The notes: a model not told the origin generated them from the sequence alone. DNA of 64,000 bases from Bacteroidales bacterium (GCA_028704385.1 JAQVLA010000006.1:89938-153937), one strand, 5' to 3'. Counted from the first letter of the stretch, positions 54,064 to 63,775 are shown. Numbers and translations: made by a program.

Positions 54064-55803
54064 CTATCCAATTTGCGTAATCTTAAGCTTTTGGCCGGGC
54101 TTTATTCTTGCCGTATTTCCAAGCTTGTTCAACCGTCTGATCTGATCCACACTTACACCATCATATTCGCGGGCAATATCCCAAAGGGTGTCGCCGCTAC
54201 GAACCGTGTGAATCAAAAACTTACCATCTGTCTCAGTATTTTGAGCTGTATTTTCAGCTTGTGGATAAACCCTGAGTTTTTGGCCGGGATGTATGGTCGA
54301 ACCCCGTAGATTATTCCATTCACGCAGATCTGTTACACTGCACTGGTACTTTTTGGCTATCAGTCCCAGATTTTCACCCGAACGAACCACATGCGTGCTG
54401 GAAGTGGCAGAACGTTTCACCGGCTTATTTCCGGCTTGTGCCATGGGAGCTCCGGAACTATAAACAACCAGTTTTTGACCAGGCCGTATCTTTGTGTTGC
54501 GCAGATTATTCCAGGCCATAAGTTGATTAACGCTAACACGATATTTACGAGCAATTAATCCAAGGTTTTCTCCGCTTCTGACAACATGCAAGCTGCGATC
54601 ACTCACTTTTTTAATCTCCTCCAACAATTTTTCCTTTTCCACTCCGGCCTTCGTTTTGTATGCATACAGCATAGTTTCGTTGTTCAGAAAAGCACCAATA
54701 TATTCCATTGGCAAGCGCAACAAATAAGGATTTTCGGCAGAGGCCGGAATAATACCTTTTTTGTATTGCGGGTTAAAAAACTCCAGATCCTGCTTGTCAA
54801 CACCAAGCAATTCATTAATCTGATCAAAAGAAAGCACCTCGCGAACCGAAACAGTATCTGTTCCTTGCATGATCATTCCCGGATATTGCGGAAAAATATT
54901 GTGTTCGGGAGCATAATTCATCACATAGTTCACTGCAATAAAAGCCGGCACATAACCTCTTGTTTCCCGGGGCAGGAAAGGCCATATCGCCCAGTAATTT
55001 TTAAGTCCGCCGGCCCTGCGAATAGCTCTGTTTACATTTCCGGCTCCGGAGTTATACGCCGCCAACACCAAAAGCCAGTCATCGTAAATTCCGTACAAAT
55101 CAAGCATGTGCTGGCAGGCGGCTTCAGTTGCTTTTAGCGGATCATAACGGTCATCTACCAAAGACGTAACCTTGAGATCATAAACCTTGCCCGTGCCATA
55201 CATAAACTGCCACAAACCCTTGGCACCCATACGTGAACCAGCAGTTGGATTCAAGGCTGACTCCACAACGGCCAGATGTTTCATTTCCAGCGGAATATCA
55301 TAACGATCAAGCAATTCCTCAAACATGGGGTAATACACATACGACAATCCTAAAACACGACTTGTCAGCTCTCTTTTGTTTACGGCATAAAGCTCAATAA
55401 AGGATTTCACATGTTTATTATATGTAAGATCAATCGGTGTTTCCCGATTGAGCAAGGCAATGCGCTGTTCATAAACGCTATCGGCAAACTGTGGGGCATT
55501 CATGCTTTTCAACTCATATATTCCCATGCCTGTCGAATCGGCAAACAGCAGACTGTCGCCAAAATAGCGGATGCGATGCAGGCTATCAAGCATTTTTACA
55601 ATCGGAGAGTCATCAACAATACCCTGTCCGTTGTTTTGAGCCGATGCTTCTGCTTCCGAAAGCATTATCACACTGTCGGCAACCATCAGGCTGTCGGGCA
55701 AAACAACACTCGAATCGCGTAAAACCTGTTCGATTTCTGATTGTGAAAAACTTAGTAAGTGAAAAGATAATAATATAATGAAGATCAGGCCTTTTTTGAT
55801 CAT
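54064..55803 (-). CDS. Membrane-bound lytic transglycosylase (MltD-like) with three LysM domains
   Basis: 579 aa from the ATG at 55803, which starts the signal peptide 'KKGLIFIILLSFHLLSFSQ'; the longer frame to 55908 is rejected. An SLT domain has the catalytic Glu in VVESALNPTAGS (about residue 180) and the typical 'GAKGLWQFMYGTG' and 'AAYNSGAGNVNRAI'. Three C-terminal LysM repeats start HVVRSGENLGLIARKY, HVVRSGENLGLIAKKY and HTVRSGDTLWDIA. It cleaves glycan strands to 1,6-anhydro ends. tatA lies upstream on the same strand. Confidence 0.93.
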   Translation of the reverse strand: MIKKGLIFIILLSFHLLSFSQSEIEQVLRDSSVVLPDSLMVADSVIMLSEAEASAQNNGQGIVDDSPIVKMLDSLHRIRYFGDSLLFADSTGMGIYELKSMNAPQFADSVYEQRIALLNRETPIDLTYNKHVKSFIELYAVNKRELTSRVLGLSYVYYPMFEELLDRYDIPLEMKHLAVVESALNPTAGSRMGAKGLWQFMYGTGKVYDLKVTSLVDDRYDPLKATEAACQHMLDLYGIYDDWLLVLAAYNSGAGNVNRAIRRAGGLKNYWAIWPFLPRETRGYVPAFIAVNYVMNYAPEHNIFPQYPGMIMQGTDTVSVREVLSFDQINELLGVDKQDLEFFNPQYKKGIIPASAENPYLLRLPMEYIGAFLNNETMLYAYKTKAGVEKEKLLEEIKKVSDRSLHVVRSGENLGLIARKYRVSVNQLMAWNNLRNTKIRPGQKLVVYSSGAPMAQAGNKPVKRSATSSTHVVRSGENLGLIAKKYQCSVTDLREWNNLRGSTIHPGQKLRVYPQAENTAQNTETDGKFLIHTVRSGDTLWDIAREYDGVSVDQIRRLNKLGNTARIKPGQKLKITQIG

Positions 55804-55961
55804 ACAATAAAGCATTTTAATAAAACCAAGTGCAAAACTAAAGGGCTTTGTAACCATAAATTCCGGTCTGAATAAAAAGAAACTAACAACTAAGTGTTGA
55901 GTATTCAAAAAGAAAAATCCGTCATTCAGCCGAAAATGGTTTTCATATCGGGTAGAAATCG

Positions 55962-56156
55962 CTATTTGGATTTTTTCTCTTCATCCGGCTTTTTTTCATC
56001 TTCACCACTGATGCCGTCTTTAAATTCCTTGACACCACGACCCATTCCACGCATCAATTCAGGGATCTTTTTACCGCCAAAAAGCAACAAAACAACCAAC
56101 ACGATGATCAGAATCTGCCATCCGCCAATCATACCTAACAATATGGATAAATTCAT
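55962..56156 (-). CDS. tatA: Twin-arginine translocase subunit TatA/TatE
   Basis: 64 aa. A short N-terminal membrane helix (GGWQILIIVLVVLLLFG) is followed by the conserved FGGKKIPELMRGMGRGVKEFK amphipathic helix and an acidic/basic tail (EDEKKPDEEKKSK). It forms the pore of the Tat export system for folded proteins. tatC is not in the window. Confidence 0.93.
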   Translation of the reverse strand: MNLSILLGMIGGWQILIIVLVVLLLFGGKKIPELMRGMGRGVKEFKDGISGEDEKKPDEEKKSK

Positions 56157-56371
56157 AGGTTGAATTTTTTAAATACTGTCCACAAAAGTACATGAAATAA
56201 TTCAAATCAGATTACAATCCAAAATTCAGCACTTTTCCGACAAATTAAAATGACCTTAAGCAAATCCTTTTCCTTGGAGAAACGGTGAATTTTGGAGATT
56301 ATTTTGCCCACCAAACAAATAATTGATCAATATTTTTACCTTTGGCCAGCAATTAATTTTTTGATCAGACG

Positions 56372-58369
56372 ATGAAACATTTATTCCAAATTATTTTTTT
56401 GTGTGGTTTATTGATTCCTGTTGCCATAAAAGCTCAGGAAAAAAGACCAGCCGACTGGCGCCAGTTGCATTACCTCTCGGAGGAAGAAATGTCGCTTCCG
56501 GTGACGAATCACCTCACTTTTACCGAAACTGATCCGCCCGAAGGTGAGGTGCGTATGGTCGCTGAATATGAACCCATGCAATCCGTTTTGATTCGCTATC
56601 CGCTTGGCATTCCGTACAGTGCTATTGCCGAAATGTCCCAAGATATCAATGTAGTGACGCTCGTAAACAGCAATTCACAAGCCAATCAGGTGTTGAATCT
56701 CTATGAGCAAAACAATGTAAATACCGAAAACTGCAGCTTCATCATAACCCAAACCGACTCCTACTGGACACGGGATTACGGCCCGTGGTTTATTTTTGAC
56801 GGCAACAAAGAGCCCGGTATTGTTGATTTTCCTTATGACAGGCCACGACCCAACGACAATAATGTTCCGGCTGCCGTTGCTGCTGAGATGGGTATTAATC
56901 TCTTTGGCATGAACCTGACCCATACAGGAGGCAATATGATGGTTGATGGAACAGCAATGGCGGCTTCAACAGATTTGGTTTACGATGAAAACAGTCTCAC
57001 ACCCCAACAGATTGCTCAAAAAGTTGAAGACTACCTGGGTATCATTCGTTATGATGTTACCATTGATCCGCTTGGCGATTATATCAAACATATCGATTGC
57101 TGGGGAAAATATCTTGGACCTGACAAAATTTTGATCGGACAGGTGCCTCAATCCGATCCGCGCTACAGCGATTACGAATCTGTTGCAAATTACTTTGCCA
57201 CCACGCCTTGTGTTTACGGATATCCTTACAAAGTTTATCGTGTTTATACACCTGGTGGAAGTCAGACCACAGCGTATACAAATTCACTCATCCTGAACAA
57301 CAAAGTCCTTGTGCCATTAAGTGGAAGTCAGTGGGATGATGAAGCCATTGCATTGTACGAAGAAGCTATGCCGGGTTATGAAATTGTGCCGGTTGTTTGG
57401 AACAGTTGGTACAACACCGATGCCATACATTGTCGCACCAGAGGCATTGCCGATCTGGAAATGATGTATGTGGATCACCGGCCTTTGTATGATGAAGTAG
57501 AATATGCCGAAAACTATACCCTGAGCAGTAAGATCATTGCTTATTCAGGAGAAGCATTGGTGAGTGATTCATTATTGGTTTTTTACAGCATCAATGGAGG
57601 AGATTACAGCACAGCAAACTTTACTGCTGATGGAAATGAAGAGGATTTTTTTCATGCTACTATCAGCGGATTTGAAGGTGGAGATACCATTCGTTACTAT
57701 GTGTTTGCCAAAGATGAAACCGGCCGTCGCCTGAAACAACCGATCATGGGCGAACTCGATCCACACGAGTTTATTGTAGGAGAGCAAAGCTTCACTGACC
57801 TGACATTTATGCCGGATACGCTTGTTTATAACTACGAATATGAACAATTAATGACACTCACCAACCCAACTTCCGATGCTGTGATACTAAGCGATCTGGA
57901 GCATGATGGGTTGTTTGAATTTTATGATATACCAGAACTTCCCATTGAAATTCCTGCCGGAGAGTCTCTAGAAATAATGGTTTACCTGATTCCCGGTGTG
58001 ATGCTAGATCCTATTGTATATTATGAATCGCAAATTGATATTGTTACCAATTTGAATACCTATTTAATGCCTGTAAAAATAAATGTTGACCTGATGAGCG
58101 GAATCAATCAAAGTGAAACATTGAACTTCAGAGTTTATCCAAACCCATTCAGTGATAAGCTATTTGTTCAAACGGAAAACACTATTGATGAGGGATTTGA
58201 TTTAACAATTCATGATATTACAGGCCGGATGATAGTTGAACAACAAATTGAAAACTCAGGCCATAACAGTTTTGAAATTAAACTGCCAGAACACCTGGAT
58301 AAAGGTTTGTATTTTATAACGATCAGCTATGCAAACCAGCAGCAAATCATCAAAGTAATCAAGCAATAA
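56372..58369 (+). CDS. Peptidylarginine deiminase (PAD_porph family) with T9SS sorting domain
   Basis: 665 aa. Signal peptide (MKHLFQIIFLCGLLIPVAIKAQ), a deiminase domain of about residues 60-370 and a C-terminal sorting domain (about 580-665, 'FRVYPNPFSDKLF', 'LTIHDITGRMIVE', 'KGLYFITI'). All five catalytic residues of the Porphyromonas gingivalis enzyme have counterparts: Asp135 (WTRDYGPW), His240 and Asp242 (KHIDCWGKYL), Asn304 (YTNSLILNN) and Cys354 (DAIHCRTRG). It would convert arginine to citrulline or act on small guanidino substrates outside the cell. Single gene with a terminator. Confidence 0.9.
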   Translation: MKHLFQIIFLCGLLIPVAIKAQEKRPADWRQLHYLSEEEMSLPVTNHLTFTETDPPEGEVRMVAEYEPMQSVLIRYPLGIPYSAIAEMSQDINVVTLVNSNSQANQVLNLYEQNNVNTENCSFIITQTDSYWTRDYGPWFIFDGNKEPGIVDFPYDRPRPNDNNVPAAVAAEMGINLFGMNLTHTGGNMMVDGTAMAASTDLVYDENSLTPQQIAQKVEDYLGIIRYDVTIDPLGDYIKHIDCWGKYLGPDKILIGQVPQSDPRYSDYESVANYFATTPCVYGYPYKVYRVYTPGGSQTTAYTNSLILNNKVLVPLSGSQWDDEAIALYEEAMPGYEIVPVVWNSWYNTDAIHCRTRGIADLEMMYVDHRPLYDEVEYAENYTLSSKIIAYSGEALVSDSLLVFYSINGGDYSTANFTADGNEEDFFHATISGFEGGDTIRYYVFAKDETGRRLKQPIMGELDPHEFIVGEQSFTDLTFMPDTLVYNYEYEQLMTLTNPTSDAVILSDLEHDGLFEFYDIPELPIEIPAGESLEIMVYLIPGVMLDPIVYYESQIDIVTNLNTYLMPVKINVDLMSGINQSETLNFRVYPNPFSDKLFVQTENTIDEGFDLTIHDITGRMIVEQQIENSGHNSFEIKLPEHLDKGLYFITISYANQQQIIKVIKQ

Positions 58370-58392
58370 AGCAAATTTGAAATAATACTTGA

Positions 58393-58424
58393 AGTCCTGC
58401 TCAACATTGGGCAGGGCTTTTTTT
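58393..58424 (+). terminator. Intrinsic terminator of the deiminase gene
   Basis: AGTCCTGC pairs with GCAGGGCT (one G-T) around a 10-base loop, followed by seven T residues. The T-run touches the stop codon of the small minus-strand ORF. Confidence 0.8.
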
Positions 58425-58545
58425 ATACCAAAATCTGACTGAGGTAAATCGCTGCCCCAAAAGCAATTAAAGCAATCCAAACCATCACATTGGTTGGGAG
58501 GTCATCTTTCTCGGGATCGTAATCGAAAGGAGATTTCTCTGACAT
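58423..58545 (-). CDS. Small membrane protein, 40 aa
   Basis: A frame too short for most gene callers: starts MSEKSPFDYDPEKDD, then a 17-20-residue hydrophobic segment (MVWIALIAFGAAIYLSQILV) and stop. A charged N-terminus followed by a single membrane helix is what a real small membrane protein looks like. A minus-strand -7 box (TATTTTTG, 58567-58574) lies 22 bases upstream, and the M64-type gene ends 34 bases upstream, so it could be expressed alone or as the tail of that operon. No family known to me. Confidence 0.6.
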   Translation of the reverse strand: MSEKSPFDYDPEKDDLPTNVMVWIALIAFGAAIYLSQILV

Positions 58546-58566
58546 CAAGCTATAATTTTTAAAGGT

Positions 58567-58574
58567 CAAAAATA
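58567..58574 (-). promoter_or_regulatory. -7 box of the 40-aa ORF
   Basis: TATTTTTG on the minus strand (TAnnTTTG), located around the upstream gene's terminal region and 22 bases before the ATG at 58545. Confidence 0.35.
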
Positions 58575-58579
58575 ACAAA

Positions 58580-59851
58580 CTATTCTGAATACGTTTCTAT
58601 CATTTGAATAATGGCTTGCTGGCATGCCGGACAAAACTCCTCACCTTTAAAAGTGTGCATCAGGCAATCGATCATCGGGCGGTACATGCCTTTGGCCACA
58701 TAACCACCACCTTCGTAAACGCCTAATACCGTTTTCATGCTATCAACTGCCGGCGTGGGAATTGGCGTGAGCGTATCCATTAAAGATTTCCATTTGCTCT
58801 CGAAATCAACCAAGGTAGTGAGGTTGGGTTCCCAGGGTTCTGCTTCCAGATTGTAAAATTCGGAATAAGCCGTTGAGCTGTCGAAATATTCATCGCCAAG
58901 GCCGGCAAAAGAATGCCCGAATTCGTGCACAATTACTTTTGATGATAATTGGTTGCCTGCCGCGCTAAGTCCATAATAATTATAAATGCCACCGCCGCCA
59001 TATTTGGTTGTGTTAGCCAGGATATAGATCTGATCATACGGTACTTGTCCGGCCAAATCGCGAATGCTTCGGTTGTCGTAACTCATGCAATAGCGTTCGG
59101 AGTCGAAGGTGTAGAAACTCGAGCCAAGCGCTGTTTGAGGCCAGAAATCTTCGGCAGGAACAGGTATTCCTGATTCGTCCGAAGGAGCCAACACCGCACG
59201 AATTCTGAATTTATCCTTTAAAGATTTAAAGGGCTCAAACTGGAAAATACTCGCTGCAAAAAATTGGGCATCCTCCAAAAATTCACCCAATTCTTCCATG
59301 GTATAGCCATCAGGCAAAACCACTATATCCACTACTTCAGCCGGTTCGCCCTCACCCCAAACGTTCATCACCGGCCATTTCATTTTTGGAGCAGGCTTAA
59401 TGAAATAATTTTCCGGATCAAGTTTTATGCTAAATACTTCTTCCCAATTTCCTTCAAAAGTGCGTGTTAACAACCTAATCTGAACAGGCATTTTTGGATA
59501 GGGCATTATCACCGTTTCCGGAAAACTTCTTACAGTTTCCTTTGCCTCGGCTGTGGTTTGCCATTCGCTGAACAAGCTGCCATATCCTCTCGAATAGAGC
59601 ACGGAATCTGATGCAGCATCACGCATTTCAACCCAATGTTTGCCATAACCCAGTGGGTCGATCAGCACATTTCTGGAACCAGCCCAATCGGCTTGCTCGT
59701 ACCAGTTTTCGAGCGCGATCCATTCATTTTCAAAATTTCCCGAACGGATATAATCCAAACGCAAACTTTGGTTATAAAAGGTGCTATCGAACTGTGCTGT
59801 TACAGTTAACATCAGCCCTAAGAAACTAATTATGAATAAAATCCTTTTCAT
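58580..59851 (-). CDS. M64-type zinc metallopeptidase
   Basis: 423 aa with signal peptide MKRILFIISFLGLMLTVTAQ. The N-terminal half resembles the M64 N-domain. The catalytic zinc site is HEFGHSFAGLGDEY (HExxHxxGxxDEY), characteristic of peptidase family M64. 'DIVVLPDGYT' and 'PMIDCLMHTFKGEEFCPACQQAI', with paired Cys near the C-terminus, are also typical. Secreted or periplasmic; the substrate is unknown here (the founding member cleaves IgA). No sorting domain is present. Confidence 0.9.
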   Translation of the reverse strand: MKRILFIISFLGLMLTVTAQFDSTFYNQSLRLDYIRSGNFENEWIALENWYEQADWAGSRNVLIDPLGYGKHWVEMRDAASDSVLYSRGYGSLFSEWQTTAEAKETVRSFPETVIMPYPKMPVQIRLLTRTFEGNWEEVFSIKLDPENYFIKPAPKMKWPVMNVWGEGEPAEVVDIVVLPDGYTMEELGEFLEDAQFFAASIFQFEPFKSLKDKFRIRAVLAPSDESGIPVPAEDFWPQTALGSSFYTFDSERYCMSYDNRSIRDLAGQVPYDQIYILANTTKYGGGGIYNYYGLSAAGNQLSSKVIVHEFGHSFAGLGDEYFDSSTAYSEFYNLEAEPWEPNLTTLVDFESKWKSLMDTLTPIPTPAVDSMKTVLGVYEGGGYVAKGMYRPMIDCLMHTFKGEEFCPACQQAIIQMIETYSE

Positions 59852-59927
59852 CTTGCTTATCTTTGGAAAGTAAAATTACGGTAAAATTGTAACTTCTTCA
59901 AACAGGTTGCGTCCAATTGACTGAAAC

Positions 59928-60506
59928 ATGGAGCAGGAAGATCAAATCATCATACGTAAAGTTTTGGCCGGCGAAACCGCTGCCTACGGTGTTTTGGTCG
60001 AAAAATATCAGGATATGGTGATGAATATTGCTTATCAGGTTTTACGTCAACGCGAAGAAGCTGAAGATCTGGCACAAAACAGTTTTGTGAAAGCTTTTCA
60101 GAAACTCAACACATTTAAAGGGGAATCAAAATTTTCGACCTGGCTCTATCGTATCGCCTGGCATATGGCCATTTCGCAACATCGCAAACTGCACAATAGT
60201 CTTAACAGCAATACGTTTTATTTGACGGATGATAATTTGCCGGTTGCTGATGATGCAATCATTGAAGCCAGCGACCGCGAAGAGGCTCTGGCAATACTGG
60301 AGAAAGCCTTGCGAAAGCTGGATGCAGAGGAGCGTGTGATGCTAAATATGTATTACAAGCAACAACTTAAAGTACAGGATATTTCAGAAATAACAGGTCT
60401 GAGCCAGTCAAATGTAAAAGTGAAGCTTTTCAGAAGCCGCAAAAAACTGGCTCTGCATTTCGAAACGACCTCAAAAGCTAATTACCTCGAAACCAATACA
60501 CAATGA
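59928..60506 (+). CDS. ECF-type RNA polymerase sigma factor
   Basis: 192 aa. Region 2 begins 'LVEKYQDMVMNIAYQVLRQREEAEDLAQNSF', and 'FKGESKFSTWLYRIAWHMAI' gives region 2.3/2.4. Region 4 reads 'LNMYYKQQLKVQDISEITGLSQSNVKVKLFRSRKKL'. The next gene overlaps its stop by 4 bases (ATGA) and encodes a membrane protein, the usual arrangement of sigma with its anti-sigma factor. Confidence 0.95.
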   Translation: MEQEDQIIIRKVLAGETAAYGVLVEKYQDMVMNIAYQVLRQREEAEDLAQNSFVKAFQKLNTFKGESKFSTWLYRIAWHMAISQHRKLHNSLNSNTFYLTDDNLPVADDAIIEASDREEALAILEKALRKLDAEERVMLNMYYKQQLKVQDISEITGLSQSNVKVKLFRSRKKLALHFETTSKANYLETNTQ

Positions 60507-60916
60507 AACACAATAAATTCAATCTTAAAGACCTTCTGCAGGAGATGCCTGACGAAAAAGTCAGCACTGGTTTTAAAGCAAATGTGATGCATCAGATCGC
60601 TGGTCTGCCACAAACTGCACCAGCAAGAAATCAATTGCTCCCGGAGCGCTATTTGTTATTTTTTAGTCTTTTTGTCGGATTATTAACCCTGATCCTGCTA
60701 GCTGATTTTGAGTTTGTAAGTCAGTATTTGCTTCAATTTGCCCAATTTTTCGGAGGCTGGATTCAAACCGAACAAAAAGCACTTCCGGCCTTTTTAGAAA
60801 TGATCGGTAATCTTCCGGCACTCAGTTTGGCCTTCATTCCTGCAATATTGGCACTTTTTGCCTTAGAACGCCTGATGCACATACGCTTCTTCAGCAAAAA
60901 TGCCAGCCTGATTTAG
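60503..60916 (+). CDS. Probable anti-sigma factor, membrane protein
   Basis: 137 aa. A short cytoplasmic N-terminus ('FNLKDLLQEMPDEKVSTGFKANVMHQI') is followed by two membrane helices (about 48-67 and 107-123). It lacks the HxxxCxxC zinc motif of classical anti-sigma domains, so assignment rests on the ATGA overlap with the ECF sigma gene and on topology. It would hold the sigma factor at the membrane. Confidence 0.65.
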   Translation: MKHNKFNLKDLLQEMPDEKVSTGFKANVMHQIAGLPQTAPARNQLLPERYLLFFSLFVGLLTLILLADFEFVSQYLLQFAQFFGGWIQTEQKALPAFLEMIGNLPALSLAFIPAILALFALERLMHIRFFSKNASLI

Positions 60917-60964
60917 AAACCGTGATTTCATTTTACCCCTCAAAATAGTACTTTCGCTTAAAAA

Positions 60965-61846
60965 ATGATTCCGATTGCTATCGTTCCACAGTTGGAAGAA
61001 ATCCTTAAAAGACACACCGGCACCGAAGCCCTTATAGATCTAACGCAAGCCGTTGGAGGTGGCTCTATCAACTCCGCATACCGAATACGTTATGCCGGAC
61101 AGGATTATTTTTTGAAATACAATCAGGCCAGAAGATATCCCAGGATGTTCGAGCTTGAGGCTAAAGGATTGAATTTACTGATGAATAACAATAAAATTCG
61201 TGTCCCATCCGTCATTGGAACAGGCGAAGCCGGCCAAACTTCCTTTATATTGCTTGAACATATTGAGACTGGCTTTCCAGACAACAACTTCTGGGAAACT
61301 TTTGGCGAAGAACTTGCCCATCTACATCGAGAGACAAACGAAACTTTTGGCCTCGACCATGATAATTATATTGGTTCGCTGCCACAAAGCAATGCACCTA
61401 CAACAGACTGGAGCGATTTTTTTATTGCTCATCGGCTAAAACCACAACTAAAACTTGCAGCCGCAAAAAACTTGCTGAACAGCAAAATTTTAAACGACTT
61501 TGAAAAATTATTTTACAGACTAGCTGAATTATTTCCGAGAGAAGTACCAGCCTTACTTCACGGCGATTTGTGGAGTGGCAATTTTTTATGTGATTCAAAT
61601 CAAAAACCTGTTCTGATTGATCCAGCAGTTTATTATGGTCATCGTGAAATGGATCTGGCCATGAGCAAGCTTTTTGGCGGCTTCAGTCCACGGTTTTACG
61701 AGTCATATCATTCAGCTTTTCCGCATGAAGCAGGTTGGCAGGAACGCGTTGATCTTTGCAATCTTTATCCGCTTTTGGTGCATGTAAATTTATTTGGTGG
61801 CGGCTATGTTGGTCAGCTGCAATCCAGCCTGAACAGATTTGTTTAA
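60965..61846 (+). CDS. Fructosamine kinase family protein
   Basis: 293 aa phosphotransferase of the APH-like fold. N-terminal 'AVGGGSINSAYRIRYAGQDYFLKYN' (nucleotide-binding strand and Lys), catalytic LLHGDLWSGNFL and metal-binding LIDPAVYYGHREMDLAMSKLFGGF are the family hallmarks. It phosphorylates ketosamines on glycated proteins or small molecules so that they decompose, a deglycation role. It starts 48 bases after the anti-sigma gene. Confidence 0.92.
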   Translation: MIPIAIVPQLEEILKRHTGTEALIDLTQAVGGGSINSAYRIRYAGQDYFLKYNQARRYPRMFELEAKGLNLLMNNNKIRVPSVIGTGEAGQTSFILLEHIETGFPDNNFWETFGEELAHLHRETNETFGLDHDNYIGSLPQSNAPTTDWSDFFIAHRLKPQLKLAAAKNLLNSKILNDFEKLFYRLAELFPREVPALLHGDLWSGNFLCDSNQKPVLIDPAVYYGHREMDLAMSKLFGGFSPRFYESYHSAFPHEAGWQERVDLCNLYPLLVHVNLFGGGYVGQLQSSLNRFV

Positions 61847-61884
61847 GCACAAGGCCAAAAGATTCCTTATTCTTGAAAAAAACG

Positions 61885-61892
61885 TAATTTTG
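61885..61892 (+). promoter_or_regulatory. -7 box of glnS
   Basis: TAATTTTG (TAnnTTTG), 50 bases before the ATG at 61943. Confidence 0.4.
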
Positions 61893-61942
61893 CGCCCCTG
61901 AACAATCTCGTATTCAAGCCAGAATTTTAACTTCTAATCCTT

Positions 61943-63631
61943 ATGGAAACCCCTGAAAAAGACAAAAAATCGCTCAACTTCATCGAAACCATTATCGAGG
62001 AGGATATCCTTACCCGAAAAAACGAAGCCCGTGTGCATACGCGTTTCCCTCCGGAGCCTAATGGTTACCTGCATATTGGCCATGCCAAATCTATCTGTCT
62101 CAACTTCGGCCTGGCCGAAAAATACAACGGGAAATGCAACCTGCGTTTCGATGACACCAACCCCACCAAAGAAGAAATGGAGTATGTGGATTCTATCAAA
62201 GAAGATGTGCAATGGCTTGGCTTTAAATGGAATGAAGAACCTTTTTTTGCTTCAGATTATTTCGATCAACTTTATGAATGGGCGATCCTGCTCATCAAAA
62301 AAGGCAAAGCCTATGTGGACGATCAACCACAGGAATTGATCAGTCAACAGCGTGGCACTCCTACCCGTCCCGGCATCGAAAGTCCGTTCAGAAATCGTTC
62401 GGCTGAAGAGAACCTTGAACTTTTTGAGGCCATGAAAAGGGGTGAGTTTCCCAATGGATCCAAGGTTTTGAGAGCCAAAATAGATATGTCATCGCCCAAT
62501 ATGCACATGCGCGATCCGGTGATGTATCGCATCCTTCATGCCGATCACCATCGCACCGGCAACAAATGGAGCATTTATCCGATGTACGACTATGCTCACG
62601 GTCAGTCGGACTATCTGGAAGGCATCACCCACTCGCTTTGTACGCTCGAATTTGAAGTGCACAGGCCTTTATACGACTGGTTTCTCAACCAAATCATAGG
62701 GGAAGGAACTTACAGGCCACGCCAGATTGAGTTTGCCCGTCTCAACCTGAGTTATACGGTGATGAGCAAGCGCAAACTGCTCGATTTGGTGAAAAATGGT
62801 GTTGTAAACGGCTGGGACGATCCGCGTATGCCCACTATCGCCGGCCTGCGCCGAAGGGGTTACACACCTGATTCTATCAGAGCCTTTGCTGATCGTATCG
62901 GAGTGGCCAAAAGAGATAATACGATTGATGTGGAATTGTTGGAATTTAGTGTTCGCGAAGATCTGAACAATATTGCACCACGTGTAATGGCAGTGATTGA
63001 TCCTGTTAAACTTATCATCACAAATTATCCTGAAAATCAAACAGAAACCATCGAATTGATTAACAATCCGGAAGATCCGGAAGCCGGTAGCCGTGAAATT
63101 CCTTTTGGTCGCGAACTGTATATCGAAAGGGACGACTTTATGGTTGATCCTCCGAAGAAATTTTTCCGTTTGGCACCCGACAAAGAAGTACGCCTCAAAG
63201 GAGCCTACGTGATTCATTGCAACAGCTACGAAACAGATGAAAACGGAGAGGTAAAAACTATTTACTGTACCTATGATCCCGAAACCAAAAGCGGGACAGG
63301 AACCCATCAACCCAAAGTGAAGGGAACGCTTCACTGGGTGGAAGCCAAAACAGCTGTGGATGCTGAGGTAAGACTTTACGACAGACTTTTCACTGATGAA
63401 GACCCTGCAGGACATAAGGACCAAGACTTTATGGAGTTTTTAAACCCTGATTCTTTACAGATCAAAACAGCCTGCAAACTGGAACCCATGCTGGCAGCTG
63501 TTACGGCAGGAGAAAAATTTCAGTTTCAGCGAATTGGCTATTTTTGTGTGGATAAGGACAGTATGCCCGGTCATTTGATTTTCAACCGTACTGTGCCTTT
63601 GAGAGACAACTGGTCAAAAATGAATAATTAA
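61943..63631 (+). CDS. glnS: Glutamine--tRNA ligase
   Basis: 562 aa class I synthetase. The HIGH motif is at residues 44-47 ([10 protein letters not shown]) and the KMSKS-equivalent [11 protein letters not shown] at about residue 273-283. The beta-barrel anticodon-binding region follows ('[22 protein letters not shown]' segment). Length is normal. Its substrate tRNA-Gln(CTG) lies 71 bases downstream on the same strand, so the enzyme and its tRNA are neighbours. Having GlnRS means Gln-tRNA can be formed directly and not only by the transamidation route. Confidence 0.97.
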   Translation: METPEKDKKSLNFIETIIEEDILTRKNEARVHTRFPPEPNGYLHIGHAKSICLNFGLAEKYNGKCNLRFDDTNPTKEEMEYVDSIKEDVQWLGFKWNEEPFFASDYFDQLYEWAILLIKKGKAYVDDQPQELISQQRGTPTRPGIESPFRNRSAEENLELFEAMKRGEFPNGSKVLRAKIDMSSPNMHMRDPVMYRILHADHHRTGNKWSIYPMYDYAHGQSDYLEGITHSLCTLEFEVHRPLYDWFLNQIIGEGTYRPRQIEFARLNLSYTVMSKRKLLDLVKNGVVNGWDDPRMPTIAGLRRRGYTPDSIRAFADRIGVAKRDNTIDVELLEFSVREDLNNIAPRVMAVIDPVKLIITNYPENQTETIELINNPEDPEAGSREIPFGRELYIERDDFMVDPPKKFFRLAPDKEVRLKGAYVIHCNSYETDENGEVKTIYCTYDPETKSGTGTHQPKVKGTLHWVEAKTAVDAEVRLYDRLFTDEDPAGHKDQDFMEFLNPDSLQIKTACKLEPMLAAVTAGEKFQFQRIGYFCVDKDSMPGHLIFNRTVPLRDNWSKMNN

Positions 63632-63685
63632 TCGTTAATAGGTCGTATTTTTTATAAAACATAAATGGGTTAGCAAAGAAATTGT

Positions 63686-63693
63686 TAATTTTG
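63686..63693 (+). promoter_or_regulatory. -7 box of tRNA-Gln
   Basis: TAATTTTG (TAnnTTTG), nine bases before the tRNA 5' end, which implies separate transcription of the tRNA from glnS. Confidence 0.45.
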
Positions 63694-63702
63694 CAGCCGC
63701 AA

Positions 63703-63775
63703 TGCCCGATGGTGTAACTGGCAACACGTCTGACTCTGGATCAGAAGAGTCTAGGTTCGAGCCCTAGTCGGGCAA
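63703..63775 (+). tRNA. tRNA-Gln (anticodon CTG)
   Basis: A complete cloverleaf can be drawn by eye. Acceptor TGCCCGA pairs with TCGGGCA, D-arm GTGT/ACAC, anticodon stem TCTGA/TCAGA with loop CTCTGGA giving anticodon CTG, T-arm CTAGG/CCTAG with loop TTCGAGC, and discriminator A. The 3' CCA is not encoded. It follows glnS. Confidence 0.92.

Noticed and set aside
62669-63424. 251-aa minus-strand frame inside glnS
   Set aside because: Antisense to a clear GlnRS; composition mirrors the real gene.
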